From: Actinomycetota bacterium
GTDB taxonomy: Bacteria; Actinomycetota; Actinomycetes; Mycobacteriales; Mycobacteriaceae
Assembly (NCBI GenBank): GCA_018268465.1
Contig: JAFDWN010000051.1
Coordinates: 116,223-180,222, forward strand
Length of the DNA: 64,000 nt
Direction: 5' to 3'
The notes under the pieces are model-generated. The model was given only the letters and a program-made list of their open reading frames with translations, was not told where the DNA came from and ran no database searches. Shown piece after piece: positions 51,699 through 60,249 of the stretch; the stretch's first letter is position 1; every line of letters begins with the position of its first letter. The position numbers and the translations under genes were made by a program.

Positions 51699-52745
51699 TC
51701 CGGCGAACGCCAGCTCGGCGGCGCCGATCATCAGCGTCTGCGAGCCGAGGCTGGCAGGGACGATCCGGACGAGGTCATGCGGTGCGCGCATGCTGTGCCT
51801 GGCTACGGCGTCGCCGAGTACCGCAGGGGCGCGCGCGGGGAACTCGGCCAAAAATCCGCCCAGCACGATCAATTCGGGGTTGAGCATGTTGACGGCGTTG
51901 CCCAGCGCGATGCCCAGGTACTGCGCCTGTCGGTCGAGATCGCCGCGGTCGCGCCGGACCTCGGTCTCCAGGCACCCGATCCGCCCGCAGTGACATGCGC
52001 CGGCGCCGCCGACGAAGGTGTGTCCGAGTTCGCCCGCATAACCTGCCGCACCTTCGAGCAGTTGGCCGGCGACGACGAAGCCGGCGCCGATACCGCTTGC
52101 GCCGCCGTTGACGTAGATCATGTGGTGGGCGTTGACGTGGTTGCCGAAGAGGTGTTCGGCGACGGCGCCGGTGTTCGCGTCGTTGGCCGCGAAGACCGGC
52201 AATTCCGTAGCGGCACTGAGCATCCGGCCGATCTCCTCGTCGTGCCAGTTCAGATTCGGGGCGAGGGAGACCATGGATCCCGGTGCGTGCACCAGACCGG
52301 GCACGGCGACGCCGACGGCCATGACCGACTGGCCGGGGTCCAGCGCGTCGCGGATCCCCGCGATGGCCTCCGCGGCGATGGCGACGGCCTGGGCCGCGGT
52401 CGGGACGGTGCCGGTGGCCCGGCGCACGACACGCAGCACCCGCCCGCCCAGAGCCACCACGCCGACTGTGATGGCGTCGTTCTCGGGGTTGACCGCGACC
52501 GCCAGCATGCGTGTCTGGGGCCGCACGATCGGGCTGGGCCTGCCGACCTGCGTGCTGGCCGGGACCGATTCCTCGACGAGGCCGCCCGCGGTGAGTTCTT
52601 CCACCAGGTCCTTGATCGTCGACCGCGACAGCCCGGTGCGGCGGGTGAGTTCGGCGCGGCTCAAGGCGCGCTGGCGATGGACGAGCGTCAGGACGACCGA
52701 CAGGTTGCGGCGGCGGACGTCGTCGGTGCTGGTCCCGATCCTCAC
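51636..52745 (-). CDS. ROK-family transcriptional repressor (sugar cluster, first)
   Basis: A 369-residue NagC/XylR-type regulator: an N-terminal winged helix ([20 protein letters not shown], about 28-47) and a sugar-kinase-like domain with the zinc motif [10 protein letters not shown] and [11 protein letters not shown] 52745 is preferred, with AAGGAG four bases upstream; ATG 52775 lies in the operator. It is divergent from xylA and should respond to a sugar, likely xylose or a relative. The TGTTC-N7-GAACA palindrome before xylA is its likely site. Confidence 0.92.
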   Translation of the reverse strand: MRIGTSTDDVRRRNLSVVLTLVHRQRALSRAELTRRTGLSRSTIKDLVEELTAGGLVEESVPASTQVGRPSPIVRPQTRMLAVAVNPENDAITVGVVALGGRVLRVVRRATGTVPTAAQAVAIAAEAIAGIRDALDPGQSVMAVGVAVPGLVHAPGSMVSLAPNLNWHDEEIGRMLSAATELPVFAANDANTGAVAEHLFGNHVNAHHMIYVNGGASGIGAGFVVAGQLLEGAAGYAGELGHTFVGGAGACHCGRIGCLETEVRRDRGDLDRQAQYLGIALGNAVNMLNPELIVLGGFLAEFPARAPAVLGDAVARHSMRAPHDLVRIVPASLGSQTLMIGAAELAFAGLLADPAAWYQQCVDRDGTAG

Positions 52746-52779
52746 ATTGCTCCTTGACAGTGGCTCACGACACATCTTA

Positions 52780-52796
52780 TGTTCGGGTCCTGAACA
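52780..52796. promoter_or_regulatory. ROK operator X1 upstream of xylA
   Basis: TGTTC (52780-52784) and GAACA (52792-52796) are perfect inverted arms around seven bases; flanks TAT and AAATC match those of the second site at 54100-54116. Confidence 0.55.
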
Positions 52797-52818
52797 AATC
52801 CACCCTCAGGAGCTTGAT

Positions 52819-54054
52819 ATGTCCGTCCTCACGTCCACCCATCCGGCAGCCGACCAGGCAGGCGAAGCGCTGGTCCCCAAGCCGTCGGACAAATTCTCGT
52901 TCGGCCTGTGGACCATCGGCTGGACAGCCAACGACCCGTTCGGGGTGGCCACGCGGCCGGCGCTGGATGTGGTCGAAGCCGTCGAACGGCTGGCCGCGCT
53001 CGGCGCGTACGGCCTGACCTTCCACGACGACGACCTGTTTCCCTTCGGCAGTTCCGACGAGGACCGCCGGCGGGCCGTCGGCAGGCTGAGTTCGGCATTG
53101 CAGTCCACCGGCATGGTCGTACCGATGGTCACCACCAACCTGTTCACCCATCCCGTCTTCAAGGACGGCGGATTCACCAGCAATGATCGCGCCGTGCGGC
53201 GCTTCGCGCTGCGCAAGGTGCTGCGCAACATGGATCTGGCCGCAGAACTGGGTGCGGAGACGTTCGTGCTGTGGGGCGGGCGCGAAGGCAGCGAATACGA
53301 CAGCGCCAAGGATGTGCGCGCGGCGTTCGCACGCTACAAAGAGGCCCTCGACCTGCTGTGCCAGTACGCCCTCGACCAGAAGTACGCGCTGCGGTTCGCC
53401 ATCGAGCCCAAACCCAACGAACCGCGTGGCGATATCCTGCTGCCCACCGTGGGACACGCGATGGCGTTCATCGACACCCTCGAGCACCCCGAACTCGTCG
53501 GCGTCAACCCGGAGACCGGCCACGAGCAGATGGCGGGGCTGAACTTCATGCACGGCATCAGCCAGGCGCTCTACAGCGGCAAGCTGTTCCACATCGACCT
53601 CAACGGCCAGCGGGGCATCAAATTCGACCAGGATCTGGTGTTCGGCCACGGCGACCTCGCCAATGCGTTCGCACTGGTCGACCTGCTCGAGAACGGCGGA
53701 CCCGACGGTGGTCCGGCCTACCAGGGCCCGCGGCACTTCGACTACAAGCCCAGCCGCACCGAGGACGCCACCGGGGTGTGGGAGTCGGCGGCGGCCAATA
53801 TGCGGATGTATCTGTTGCTCAAGGAGCGGGCCGCGGCCTTCCGTGCCGACCCCGAGGTGGCCGAGGCGCTGCAGACGGCGCGGGTGGCCGAACTGCGGCA
53901 GCCCACCCTCAACGCCGGCGAAACCTACGGGGATTTGCTCGCCGACCGGTCGGCGTATGAGGATTTCGACCCCGATTCGTACTTCGGCGCAAAGGGATTC
54001 GGCTTCGTCCGGCTCAACCAACTGGCGCTGGAGCATCTGATGGGCGCCCGGTGA
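52819..54054 (+). CDS. xylA: Xylose isomerase
   Basis: A 411-residue actinobacterial-type xylose isomerase with [17 protein letters not shown] near the start, [10 protein letters not shown] carrying the ring-opening His, [26 protein letters not shown] with metal-binding Glu, [11 protein letters not shown] and [16 protein letters not shown]. It converts D-xylose to D-xylulose (and glucose to fructose). CAGGAG precedes ATG 52819; the open frame upstream is a shadow. No xylulokinase is in this window, so the kinase must be elsewhere. Confidence 0.93.
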   Translation: MSVLTSTHPAADQAGEALVPKPSDKFSFGLWTIGWTANDPFGVATRPALDVVEAVERLAALGAYGLTFHDDDLFPFGSSDEDRRRAVGRLSSALQSTGMVVPMVTTNLFTHPVFKDGGFTSNDRAVRRFALRKVLRNMDLAAELGAETFVLWGGREGSEYDSAKDVRAAFARYKEALDLLCQYALDQKYALRFAIEPKPNEPRGDILLPTVGHAMAFIDTLEHPELVGVNPETGHEQMAGLNFMHGISQALYSGKLFHIDLNGQRGIKFDQDLVFGHGDLANAFALVDLLENGGPDGGPAYQGPRHFDYKPSRTEDATGVWESAAANMRMYLLLKERAAAFRADPEVAEALQTARVAELRQPTLNAGETYGDLLADRSAYEDFDPDSYFGAKGFGFVRLNQLALEHLMGAR

Positions 54055-54079
54055 CACGCGTTCTACCAAACCTCTGGAC

Positions 54080-54093
54080 GTGACACGCGTCAC
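54080..54093. promoter_or_regulatory. CRP-like site upstream of the sugar transporter
   Basis: GTGA-CACGCG-TCAC is a perfect palindrome matching the core of mycobacterial CRP sites (TGTGA-N6-TCACA) except for the outermost bases. It lies 46 bp before the binding-protein gene, next to operator X2. Confidence 0.5.
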
Positions 54094-54099
54094 GCTATA

Positions 54100-54116
54100 T
54101 GTTGTCCGAAACAACA
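54100..54116. promoter_or_regulatory. ROK operator X2 upstream of the sugar-binding protein gene
   Basis: TGTTGT (54100-54105) and ACAACA (54111-54116) are perfect inverted arms around five bases. Overall form (TATGTT, seven-base core, AACAAAT) is shared with X1. Confidence 0.55.
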
Positions 54117-54138
54117 AATGTGGAGAAAGGCGATCTCT

Positions 54139-55221
54139 ATGAAGCGGATGAGCGGGCTGGTGTTCGCCGTGGTGGTCGGCGCGAGCGTTGCCCTCACGGC
54201 CTGCGGTGGAAGCGACGGCGGTGGCGGCACCGGCGGCGGTGACTCGGCGCAGAGCGGCAAGATCGGTGTCATCCTGCCCGACACCAAGTCGTCGGTGCGC
54301 TGGGAATCCAAGGACCGCCCCGAACTGGAAGCCGCGTTCAAGGCGGCCGGCGTGCAGTACACGATCCAGAACGCCGAGGGTTCCGCGGACAATATGGCCA
54401 CCATCGCCGACGGCATGATCGCCGACGGTGTCACCGTGCTCGCCATCGTCAACCTCGACTCCGACAGCGGCGCGTCGATCCAGCAGAAGGCGGCCAGCCA
54501 GGGCGTCAAGACGATCGACTACGACCGGCTGACCCTGGGCGGTTCGGCCGACGTCTACGTCTCCTTCGACAACACCAAGGTCGGCGAACTGCAGGGCCAG
54601 GGACTGGTCGACTGCCTGGCCGGCAAGCCGTCGAACGTGGTGTTCCTCAACGGATCCCCCACCGACAACAACGCGACCCTGTTCACCGCCGGCGCGAAGT
54701 CGGTGGTCGACAAGACCCCGTCCATCACCATCGTCGGCGAGCAGGCCGTGCCCGACTGGGACAACGACAAGGCCGTCACGATCTTCGAGCAGCTCTACAC
54801 CGCCGCCGACGGCAAGGTCGACGGTGTCTACGCCGCCAACGACGGCCTCGCAGGTTCGGTCATCTCGATCCTGGAGAAGAACGGGCGCGCCGGTCAGGTG
54901 CCGGTGACCGGTCAGGACGCCACGGTCGAGGGTCTGCAGAACATCCTCGCGGGCACCCAGTGCATGACCGTCTACAAGTCGGCCAAGGAAGAAGCCGGGG
55001 CGCTGGCCAAGGCCGCGATCGCACTGGCCAACGGCGAACAGCCCGAGACCAACGGCACCACCCGCGACGACCAGGGCAACCGCGACGTGCCTTCGGTGCT
55101 GCTGACCCCCAAGTCCATCACCAAGGACAACGTCGACGTGGTGTTCAACGACGGCGGCCAGTCCAAGGACGACGTCTGCACCGGGCAGTTCGCCGCCGCG
55201 TGCAGCGCCGCGGGCCTGTAG
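54139..55221 (+). CDS. Sugar-binding lipoprotein of an ABC importer
   Basis: A 360-residue family-4 periplasmic-binding protein (ribose/xylose type). Signal peptide with lipobox LTAC (Cys20), a Gly/Ser-rich linker, then GKIGVILPDTKSSVRWESKDRP, AIVNLDSDSGASIQQKA, VFLNGSPTDNNA and VYAANDGLAGSVISIL, the family's ligand and hinge segments. It resembles XylF/ChvE proteins. ATG 54139 has GGAGAAAGG upstream. It starts a four-gene run that ends with the second ROK gene. Confidence 0.93.
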   Translation: MKRMSGLVFAVVVGASVALTACGGSDGGGGTGGGDSAQSGKIGVILPDTKSSVRWESKDRPELEAAFKAAGVQYTIQNAEGSADNMATIADGMIADGVTVLAIVNLDSDSGASIQQKAASQGVKTIDYDRLTLGGSADVYVSFDNTKVGELQGQGLVDCLAGKPSNVVFLNGSPTDNNATLFTAGAKSVVDKTPSITIVGEQAVPDWDNDKAVTIFEQLYTAADGKVDGVYAANDGLAGSVISILEKNGRAGQVPVTGQDATVEGLQNILAGTQCMTVYKSAKEEAGALAKAAIALANGEQPETNGTTRDDQGNRDVPSVLLTPKSITKDNVDVVFNDGGQSKDDVCTGQFAAACSAAGL

Positions 55222-55237
55222 CGCGAAGGTGACGAGT

Positions 55238-56014
55238 ATGACCGAGCCCATCCTCGAATTGCGGGGCGTCAACAAGAGTTTCGGCGTCGTCCACGTCCTG
55301 CACGACGTCGACTTCCAGGTCTACCCCGGAGAGGTCACCGCACTCGTCGGCGACAACGGTGCCGGTAAGTCGACGCTGGTCAAGGCGATCGCCGGGATCT
55401 ACCCGATCGACACCGGGACCTACCTGTTCGAGGGCAAGCCGGTCACCGTCCACGGACCCAACGATGTTGCGGGCCTTGGCATCGAGGTCGTCTACCAGGA
55501 CCTGGCCCTGTGCGACAACCTCGACATCGTGCAGAACATGTTCCTCGGCCGCGAACTCAAACGGCACGGCACCCTCGACGAGGCCCGGATGGAGTCGATG
55601 GCCAAGGAGGCCCTGACGTCACTGTCGGTGCGCACCGTCAAATCGGTGCGCACCCCGGTGGCCAGCCTGTCCGGCGGCCAGCGCCAGACCGTGGCGATCG
55701 CCAAGTCGGTGCTGTGGAACTCCAAGGTGGTGCTGCTCGACGAGCCCACCGCCGCGCTCGGCGTGGCCCAGACCCGCCAGGTGCTCGACCTGGTGCGCCG
55801 CCTGGCCGACCAGGGCCTGGGTGTGGTCTTCATCTCGCACAACATGGTCGACGTCTTCGAGGTCGCCGACCGGGTGTGCGCGCTGTACCTGGGCAGGGTG
55901 GCCGCGGAGGTCAAGGCCTCCGAGGTCACCCACAGCCAGATCGTCGAACTGATCACCGCCGGCCGGTCCGGCAGCCTGGGCCTCGCGCCCGCCGAAGCCG
56001 CCCAGTCGATGTAG
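55238..56014 (+). CDS. Sugar ABC importer ATP-binding protein, single domain
   Basis: A 258-residue ATPase with Walker A GDNGAGKST, signature LSGGQRQ, Walker B VVLLDEP and FISHNMVDVFEVADR. It belongs to the RbsA/XylG group but has only one ABC domain instead of the usual two (about 500 residues); such single-domain forms, as in FrcA, are known. ATG 55238 is preferred over GTG 55229, with GAAGG upstream. It sits between the binding protein and the permease. Confidence 0.92.
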   Translation: MTEPILELRGVNKSFGVVHVLHDVDFQVYPGEVTALVGDNGAGKSTLVKAIAGIYPIDTGTYLFEGKPVTVHGPNDVAGLGIEVVYQDLALCDNLDIVQNMFLGRELKRHGTLDEARMESMAKEALTSLSVRTVKSVRTPVASLSGGQRQTVAIAKSVLWNSKVVLLDEPTAALGVAQTRQVLDLVRRLADQGLGVVFISHNMVDVFEVADRVCALYLGRVAAEVKASEVTHSQIVELITAGRSGSLGLAPAEAAQSM

Positions 56015-56024
56015 AGGAAGCGAT

Positions 56025-57317
56025 ATGACCAGTTCCGAAGCCGCACCCGGCGCGGCTGCCGTGAAACCCAAACTGGCCGACTCCGATTTCGCCGCCGACG
56101 CGCGCAGCGACGAGACCTTCCTCGACGCCATGCGCAGCTACGGCCAGCGGGTCCGCGGTGGCGACATGGGTTCACTGCCGGCGGTTCTCGGCCTGATCGT
56201 GCTGTTCGTCGTGTTCGGGCTTGCCAACAGCAGGTTCACCTCGGCGCTCAACCTGGCCAACCTCGTCACCCAGGCCGGCGCGATCTGCGTCCTCGCGATG
56301 GGTCTGGTGTTCGTGCTGCTGCTCGGCGACATCGACCTGTCCGCCGGTGTGGCGGGCGGGGTGTCGGCATGCGTGATGGCGCTGACCATGGTCAACCAGG
56401 GCTGGCCGTGGTGGGCCGGGATCCTGATCGGCGTCGCGTGCGGCGCGCTGATCGGCCTGGCGATCGGCGTGCTCTGCGCGAAACTCGGCATCCCGTCGTT
56501 CGTCGTGACCCTCGCCTTCTTCCTGGGCCTGCAGGGTGTGACGCTCAAGCTGATCGGTGAGGGCGGTTCGGTGCGGGTCGACGACCCGGTGATCCGCGGG
56601 CTGACCATCTCCAATCTCTCGGTGAGCACCGGCTGGATCCTGGCAGTGCTCATCGCGGCCGGGTACGCGGGGCTGGAACTTTACCGGCATCGGTCGAAAG
56701 TGACGCTGGGACTGTCCCATTCACCGTTCGGGGTGGTGGCCGCGCGGATCGCCGCGGTGGCCGTCGTCACCCTCGGGGTCACCTACCTGATGAACCTCAA
56801 CCGCAGCGTCAACCCGAACATCGAGATCCGCGGCATCCCCTACGTGCTGCCGGTCGTCGGCCTGCTGCTCATCGTGCTGACCTTCGTGCTCAACCGGACC
56901 TCCTACGGCAGGCACATCTACGCGGTGGGCGGCAACCGGGAGGCGGCGCGCCGCGCGGGTATCCCCGTGGCCCGCATCCGGATCTCGGTGTTCGTCGTAT
57001 GCTCGTCGCTGGCCGCGCTGAGCGGCATCATCGCCGCCTCCTACGGCGGAAAGGTGTCGGCGTCCTCCGGTGCCGGGAACACGTTGCTCTACGCGGTCGG
57101 CGCCGCGGTGATCGGCGGGACCAGCCTGTTCGGCGGCAGGGGACGCGCACTGGACGCCGTCATCGGCGGCGTGGTGGTGGCGACCATCGCCAACGGGCTC
57201 GGCCTGCTCAACCAGTCGTCCTACATCAACTTCCTGGTCACCGGCGGGGTGCTGCTGCTGGCGGCGAGCGTGGACGCGATCTCCCGCAGGCGCCGCTCCG
57301 CGGCCGGGCTGAGCTGA
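56025..57317 (+). CDS. Sugar ABC importer permease
   Basis: A 430-residue permease of the ribose/xylose/arabinose type (BPD_transp_2) with 10-11 helices from residue 50 on and an unusual N-terminal tail of about 45 polar residues. The family core is in LVFVLLLGDIDLSAGVAGG, and the C-terminal GKVSASSGAGNTLLYAVGAAVIGGTSLFGG is the typical XylH/RbsC signature. It pairs with the preceding ATPase and binding protein. Ten bases separate it from the second ROK gene. Confidence 0.93.
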   Translation: MTSSEAAPGAAAVKPKLADSDFAADARSDETFLDAMRSYGQRVRGGDMGSLPAVLGLIVLFVVFGLANSRFTSALNLANLVTQAGAICVLAMGLVFVLLLGDIDLSAGVAGGVSACVMALTMVNQGWPWWAGILIGVACGALIGLAIGVLCAKLGIPSFVVTLAFFLGLQGVTLKLIGEGGSVRVDDPVIRGLTISNLSVSTGWILAVLIAAGYAGLELYRHRSKVTLGLSHSPFGVVAARIAAVAVVTLGVTYLMNLNRSVNPNIEIRGIPYVLPVVGLLLIVLTFVLNRTSYGRHIYAVGGNREAARRAGIPVARIRISVFVVCSSLAALSGIIAASYGGKVSASSGAGNTLLYAVGAAVIGGTSLFGGRGRALDAVIGGVVVATIANGLGLLNQSSYINFLVTGGVLLLAASVDAISRRRRSAAGLS

Positions 57318-57327
57318 GTCGTCGCTT

Positions 57328-58542
57328 GTGCCTGCCCGGACCACCCGCTCGGGAGCCAACCAGGAGAGTGTCCGCAGGCACAACCTGAGCACGCTGCTGC
57401 GGCATCTGCACCTGTCCGGCCGTTCGTCGAGATCGTCGCTGACCACCCTGATGGGTCTGAACCGCAGCACCATCGCCGACCTCGTCGTCGAACTCGAACT
57501 GCTCGGACTCGTCGCGCAGCAGAAGCCGGACACCCGGGGCCGGGCGGCCGGACGGCCCTCGGTGCGCGTGGTCGCCACCGACCACGCCTACGTGCTCGCC
57601 ATCGACGTGCGGGTCGCCGAACTCGTCGTGGCGCGGGTCGGACTCGGCGGCACGGTGCTGTCGTCGATCACCGCACCGTGTCCGCGAGACCATCAGCCGC
57701 TGGCCACCGTCGAGGAGATCGCCCGGCTCGCCAGGACCGTCATGCGCGACGCCGATCCCACATCCGTGCTTGTCGGCGTGGGGGTCAGCGTGCCGGGAAT
57801 CATCGCCAGGGACAGCGGAATCGTCCGTCTGGCACCCAATCTCGATTGGCGCGACGTCCCGCTCGACGATCTGCTGACCGCCGCGCTGGACACCGCGCCG
57901 CGTCCGGTCCTCGGCAACGACGCCGACCACGGCGCGCTCGCCGAACACCTGCGCGGGGTGGGCAGGGGGGTCGACGACCTGGTCTACATCTCCGGGGAGG
58001 TCGGGGTCGGAGCCGGGCTCATCGCCGGCGGGCGGCCCGTGACCGGCGCGTCGGGATTCGCCGGGGAGATCGGCCACCTACCGTTCGGCGACGGAACACG
58101 CCGGTGCCACTGCGGTTCCCGCGGATGCTGGGAAACCGAGATCGGCGCGGTGGCGCTGGCCGACGCGGTCGGCTGCCCGTCCGACCGGATCACCGACCTC
58201 AGCGGGTATCTCGGTGAATTGGATTCGGCGCCTGCGGAACTGGAGGCGGTCGCCCGGCATCTCGGGCGCGGGCTGGCGGGTTTGGTGAATCTGCTCAACC
58301 CGCAGATGATCGTGTTGGGCGGGTATCTGCGCGCGCTCTACCGCTGGCTGGAGCCCGGCGTCCTCGCCGAACTGGAGGTCCGCGCGCTTCCGGTGGCCGG
58401 GTTGCGGCCCCGCATCGTGCTGCCCGGGCTGGGTGATCAATCGGTGCTGATCGGCGCCGCCGAGGTGGCCTTCCGCGGGCTGCTCGACGACCCCGTCGGA
58501 TGCCTGCCCGGGGCACACCGCACCGCCGACCTCGTCGGCTGA
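57328..58542 (+). CDS. ROK-family transcriptional regulator (sugar cluster, second)
   Basis: A 404-residue ROK regulator: winged helix with SRSSLTTLMGLNRSTIADLV (about 33-52), sugar-kinase-like domain with GFAGEIGH and the zinc motif CHCGSRGCWE. It is the last gene of the transporter run, so it is likely made with the transporter and controls it. It is only distantly similar to the first ROK protein, with a longer N terminus (SGANQESVRRHN). Two regulators for one sugar unit is unusual; they may respond to different sugars. Confidence 0.93.
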   Translation: MPARTTRSGANQESVRRHNLSTLLRHLHLSGRSSRSSLTTLMGLNRSTIADLVVELELLGLVAQQKPDTRGRAAGRPSVRVVATDHAYVLAIDVRVAELVVARVGLGGTVLSSITAPCPRDHQPLATVEEIARLARTVMRDADPTSVLVGVGVSVPGIIARDSGIVRLAPNLDWRDVPLDDLLTAALDTAPRPVLGNDADHGALAEHLRGVGRGVDDLVYISGEVGVGAGLIAGGRPVTGASGFAGEIGHLPFGDGTRRCHCGSRGCWETEIGAVALADAVGCPSDRITDLSGYLGELDSAPAELEAVARHLGRGLAGLVNLLNPQMIVLGGYLRALYRWLEPGVLAELEVRALPVAGLRPRIVLPGLGDQSVLIGAAEVAFRGLLDDPVGCLPGAHRTADLVG

Positions 58543-58566
58543 CCCGCCCGTCTCATCGCAGGCGAA

Positions 58567-58614
58567 TGTGAACTGGCTGCGAGGTTTTCGCGAATATCTC
58601 GCAGCCAGTTCACA
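58567..58614. terminator. Long perfect hairpin between convergent genes
   Basis: Arms TGTGAACTGGCTGCGAG (58567-58583) and its complement (58598-58614) form a perfect 17-bp stem with a 14-base loop, midway between the ROK stop (58542) and the cupin stop (58627). There is no U tract. A bidirectional terminator is likely; its length and conservation of arms also suit a dispersed mycobacterial element. Confidence 0.65.
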
Positions 58615-58626
58615 CTCGGCGACGGC

Positions 58627-58962
58627 CTAGAAGATCGAGTAGACCTTGCGGACCGTTTCGTGGATATCCCACGTGCCGGTCCAGCCCTTCGGGAATACCG
58701 CGGTGTCACCCGTCGCGACCTCGGCTGGTTCGCCGCCGTCGGGGGTCACGGTCATCCGGCCCGCCACGAGGTAGATCACCTCGTTGGTCTCCAGCGTCCA
58801 GCGCGACGGACCCGGCTCGCACTGCCAGATTCCCGCCGACCTCTCGCCGTCCGCCCAGACCTCAACGCCGTGGGTGGCCATCGGGTGTCCGGTCGCCTCG
58901 TCCAGCGGACCCCAGTCCTCGAGTTCCGCGTCGACGGCTCCGGCGAGAACGGGTGTGATCAC
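58627..58962 (-). CDS. DUF861-like cupin protein
   Basis: A 111-residue single cupin barrel of the DUF861/EutQ-like group: IWQCEPGPSRWTLETNEVIYLVAGRMTV holds the first cupin motif with Glu, and GDTAVFPKGWTGTWDIHE the second. The usual first His pair is not evident, so metal binding is doubtful. Such proteins are often found beside amine oxidases. GTG 58962 overlaps the DAO stop as GTGA, so the two are made together. Confidence 0.85.
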   Translation of the reverse strand: MITPVLAGAVDAELEDWGPLDEATGHPMATHGVEVWADGERSAGIWQCEPGPSRWTLETNEVIYLVAGRMTVTPDGGEPAEVATGDTAVFPKGWTGTWDIHETVRKVYSIF

Positions 58963-60185
58963 CTGGCGATCCTTTCGGTTGTTTCTCTCACAACGCTTTC
59001 CGGGAACGGAAGCGAGATCGGTTCGGGCGCCAGGCGGCTGTTGCCGTCGGCGTCGAAGCGGTCCAGACCGAGGTCGGTCAGGTCGAGCCAGTCGCAGCGG
59101 CCCGCGGTGGTCAGGTCGGCGGCGACCTCGGCCACCGCGGGACCCCACATCATGCCGTGGCCCGCGGCGCTGGCCACTACGGTGCCGTCGACGGGGCCGT
59201 CGCCGGTCAGCAGCGGTCCGAGGATCGGCAGGTGGTCGGGGGTGTAGTCGATGGTGGCCGCCCAGGTGCGCCGCAGGCCGAGCCCGGCGACCGCGGGGAA
59301 CAGCTCCTCGATGCGGTCGCGCGCCTTGCGGTAGTAGGCCGTGTCGAAGTCGACGGCCACTCCCGGCGGTTCGTCGGGATTGCTCATACCCCACAGCACG
59401 CCGCCGGATTCGCCTGGCCGCCAATAGATTCCGGAGGTGATGTCGAAGACCATCGGCAGGGTGTAGACGTCGAGGTCGCGCAGGCGCTCGGTGACCACCA
59501 CCTGGTGGCGGGTCCCGCCGGCGGGGATCCGCGCGCCCGCCGTCGCGCCCACGTCGGCGAGCTGCGGCCCGCCCGTCAGCACCACCCGCTCGGTGTCGAT
59601 CGGACCCGCGGACGTATCCACGCCGACCACCCGGCCGCCCGAGGTGCGCAGACCGGTGAAGGCGCAGCGTTCGCGGACGTCGACGCCCCGCGCGGTGAGC
59701 GCGGCGGTGTAGGCGAGCACGTTGCGGGGGGCGTCGATGTAGCCGTCGCCGGGCGCGTACGAGGCGCCCAGCGTCGCACCCGGGGCGATGCCGGTGACCC
59801 TGTCGTCGATGTCGCCGCCGGATAGCCACTCGACGTCGAGACCGATGCTGCGCTGCAGGGCGATCCGATCGTGGGCCTGTGCCACTTCGGCTTCGGAGAA
59901 GCACGGCATCAGATAGCCCTGCGCCACGAAGCCGCAGTCGAGCGGGAAGCGCTCACCGCTGGCGCGGTAGAAGTCCTGGGCGCGCAGGCCGAGGCGGATG
60001 GCGGTCTCCGTGCCGCCCTGGGCGCGCACCATCCCCGCCGCCCGGCTGCTGGCGCCCTCGCCCAGGGTGGCGGCCTCGAGCAGGACGACATGGGGCACAC
60101 CGCTTTCGGCGAGCAGGACGGCCGTCCACGCACCGACCGTTCCGCCGCCCACGACAACGACATCGGCATTGTGGGAGCTGGTCAT
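58959..60185 (-). CDS. FAD-dependent amine/amino-acid oxidase (DAO family)
   Basis: A protein of about 408 residues with the FAD loop DVVVVGGGTVGAWTAVLLAE near the start, ASSRAAGMVRAQGG, and the C-terminal DYTPDHLPILGP and AAGHGMMWGPA of DAO proteins (sarcosine, glycine or gamma-glutamylputrescine oxidase type). It probably oxidises a secondary amine. ATG 60185 or 60203 starts it; neither has a ribosome site. Operator C lies directly upstream and is shared with the divergent acyl-CoA dehydrogenase. The cupin gene follows with overlap. Confidence 0.9.
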   Translation of the reverse strand: MTSSHNADVVVVGGGTVGAWTAVLLAESGVPHVVLLEAATLGEGASSRAAGMVRAQGGTETAIRLGLRAQDFYRASGERFPLDCGFVAQGYLMPCFSEAEVAQAHDRIALQRSIGLDVEWLSGGDIDDRVTGIAPGATLGASYAPGDGYIDAPRNVLAYTAALTARGVDVRERCAFTGLRTSGGRVVGVDTSAGPIDTERVVLTGGPQLADVGATAGARIPAGGTRHQVVVTERLRDLDVYTLPMVFDITSGIYWRPGESGGVLWGMSNPDEPPGVAVDFDTAYYRKARDRIEELFPAVAGLGLRRTWAATIDYTPDHLPILGPLLTGDGPVDGTVVASAAGHGMMWGPAVAEVAADLTTAGRCDWLDLTDLGLDRFDADGNSRLAPEPISLPFPESVVRETTERIAR

Positions 60186-60222
60186 AGTATGGAACGCTGA
60201 CATAGACTGAACAATCAGTCAA
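60179..60222 (+). promoter_or_regulatory. Acyl-CoA dehydrogenase promoter with TetR operator C
   Basis: TGGTCA (60179-60184) and TAGACT (60203-60208) are 18 bp apart. The operator TAGACTGA-ACAA-TCAGTCAA (60203-60222) differs from operator A only in the spacer and overlaps the -10 box in the same way. It lies between the divergent oxidase and dehydrogenase genes. Confidence 0.65.
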
Positions 60223-60249
60223 GTGGTCGGGCGAGGATTGGGGTGCCGG

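Noticed and set aside
52777-55275. An 832-codon open frame opposite xylA and the sugar-binding protein
   Set aside because: It crosses two convincing genes and their intergenic operator region and has low-complexity composition.
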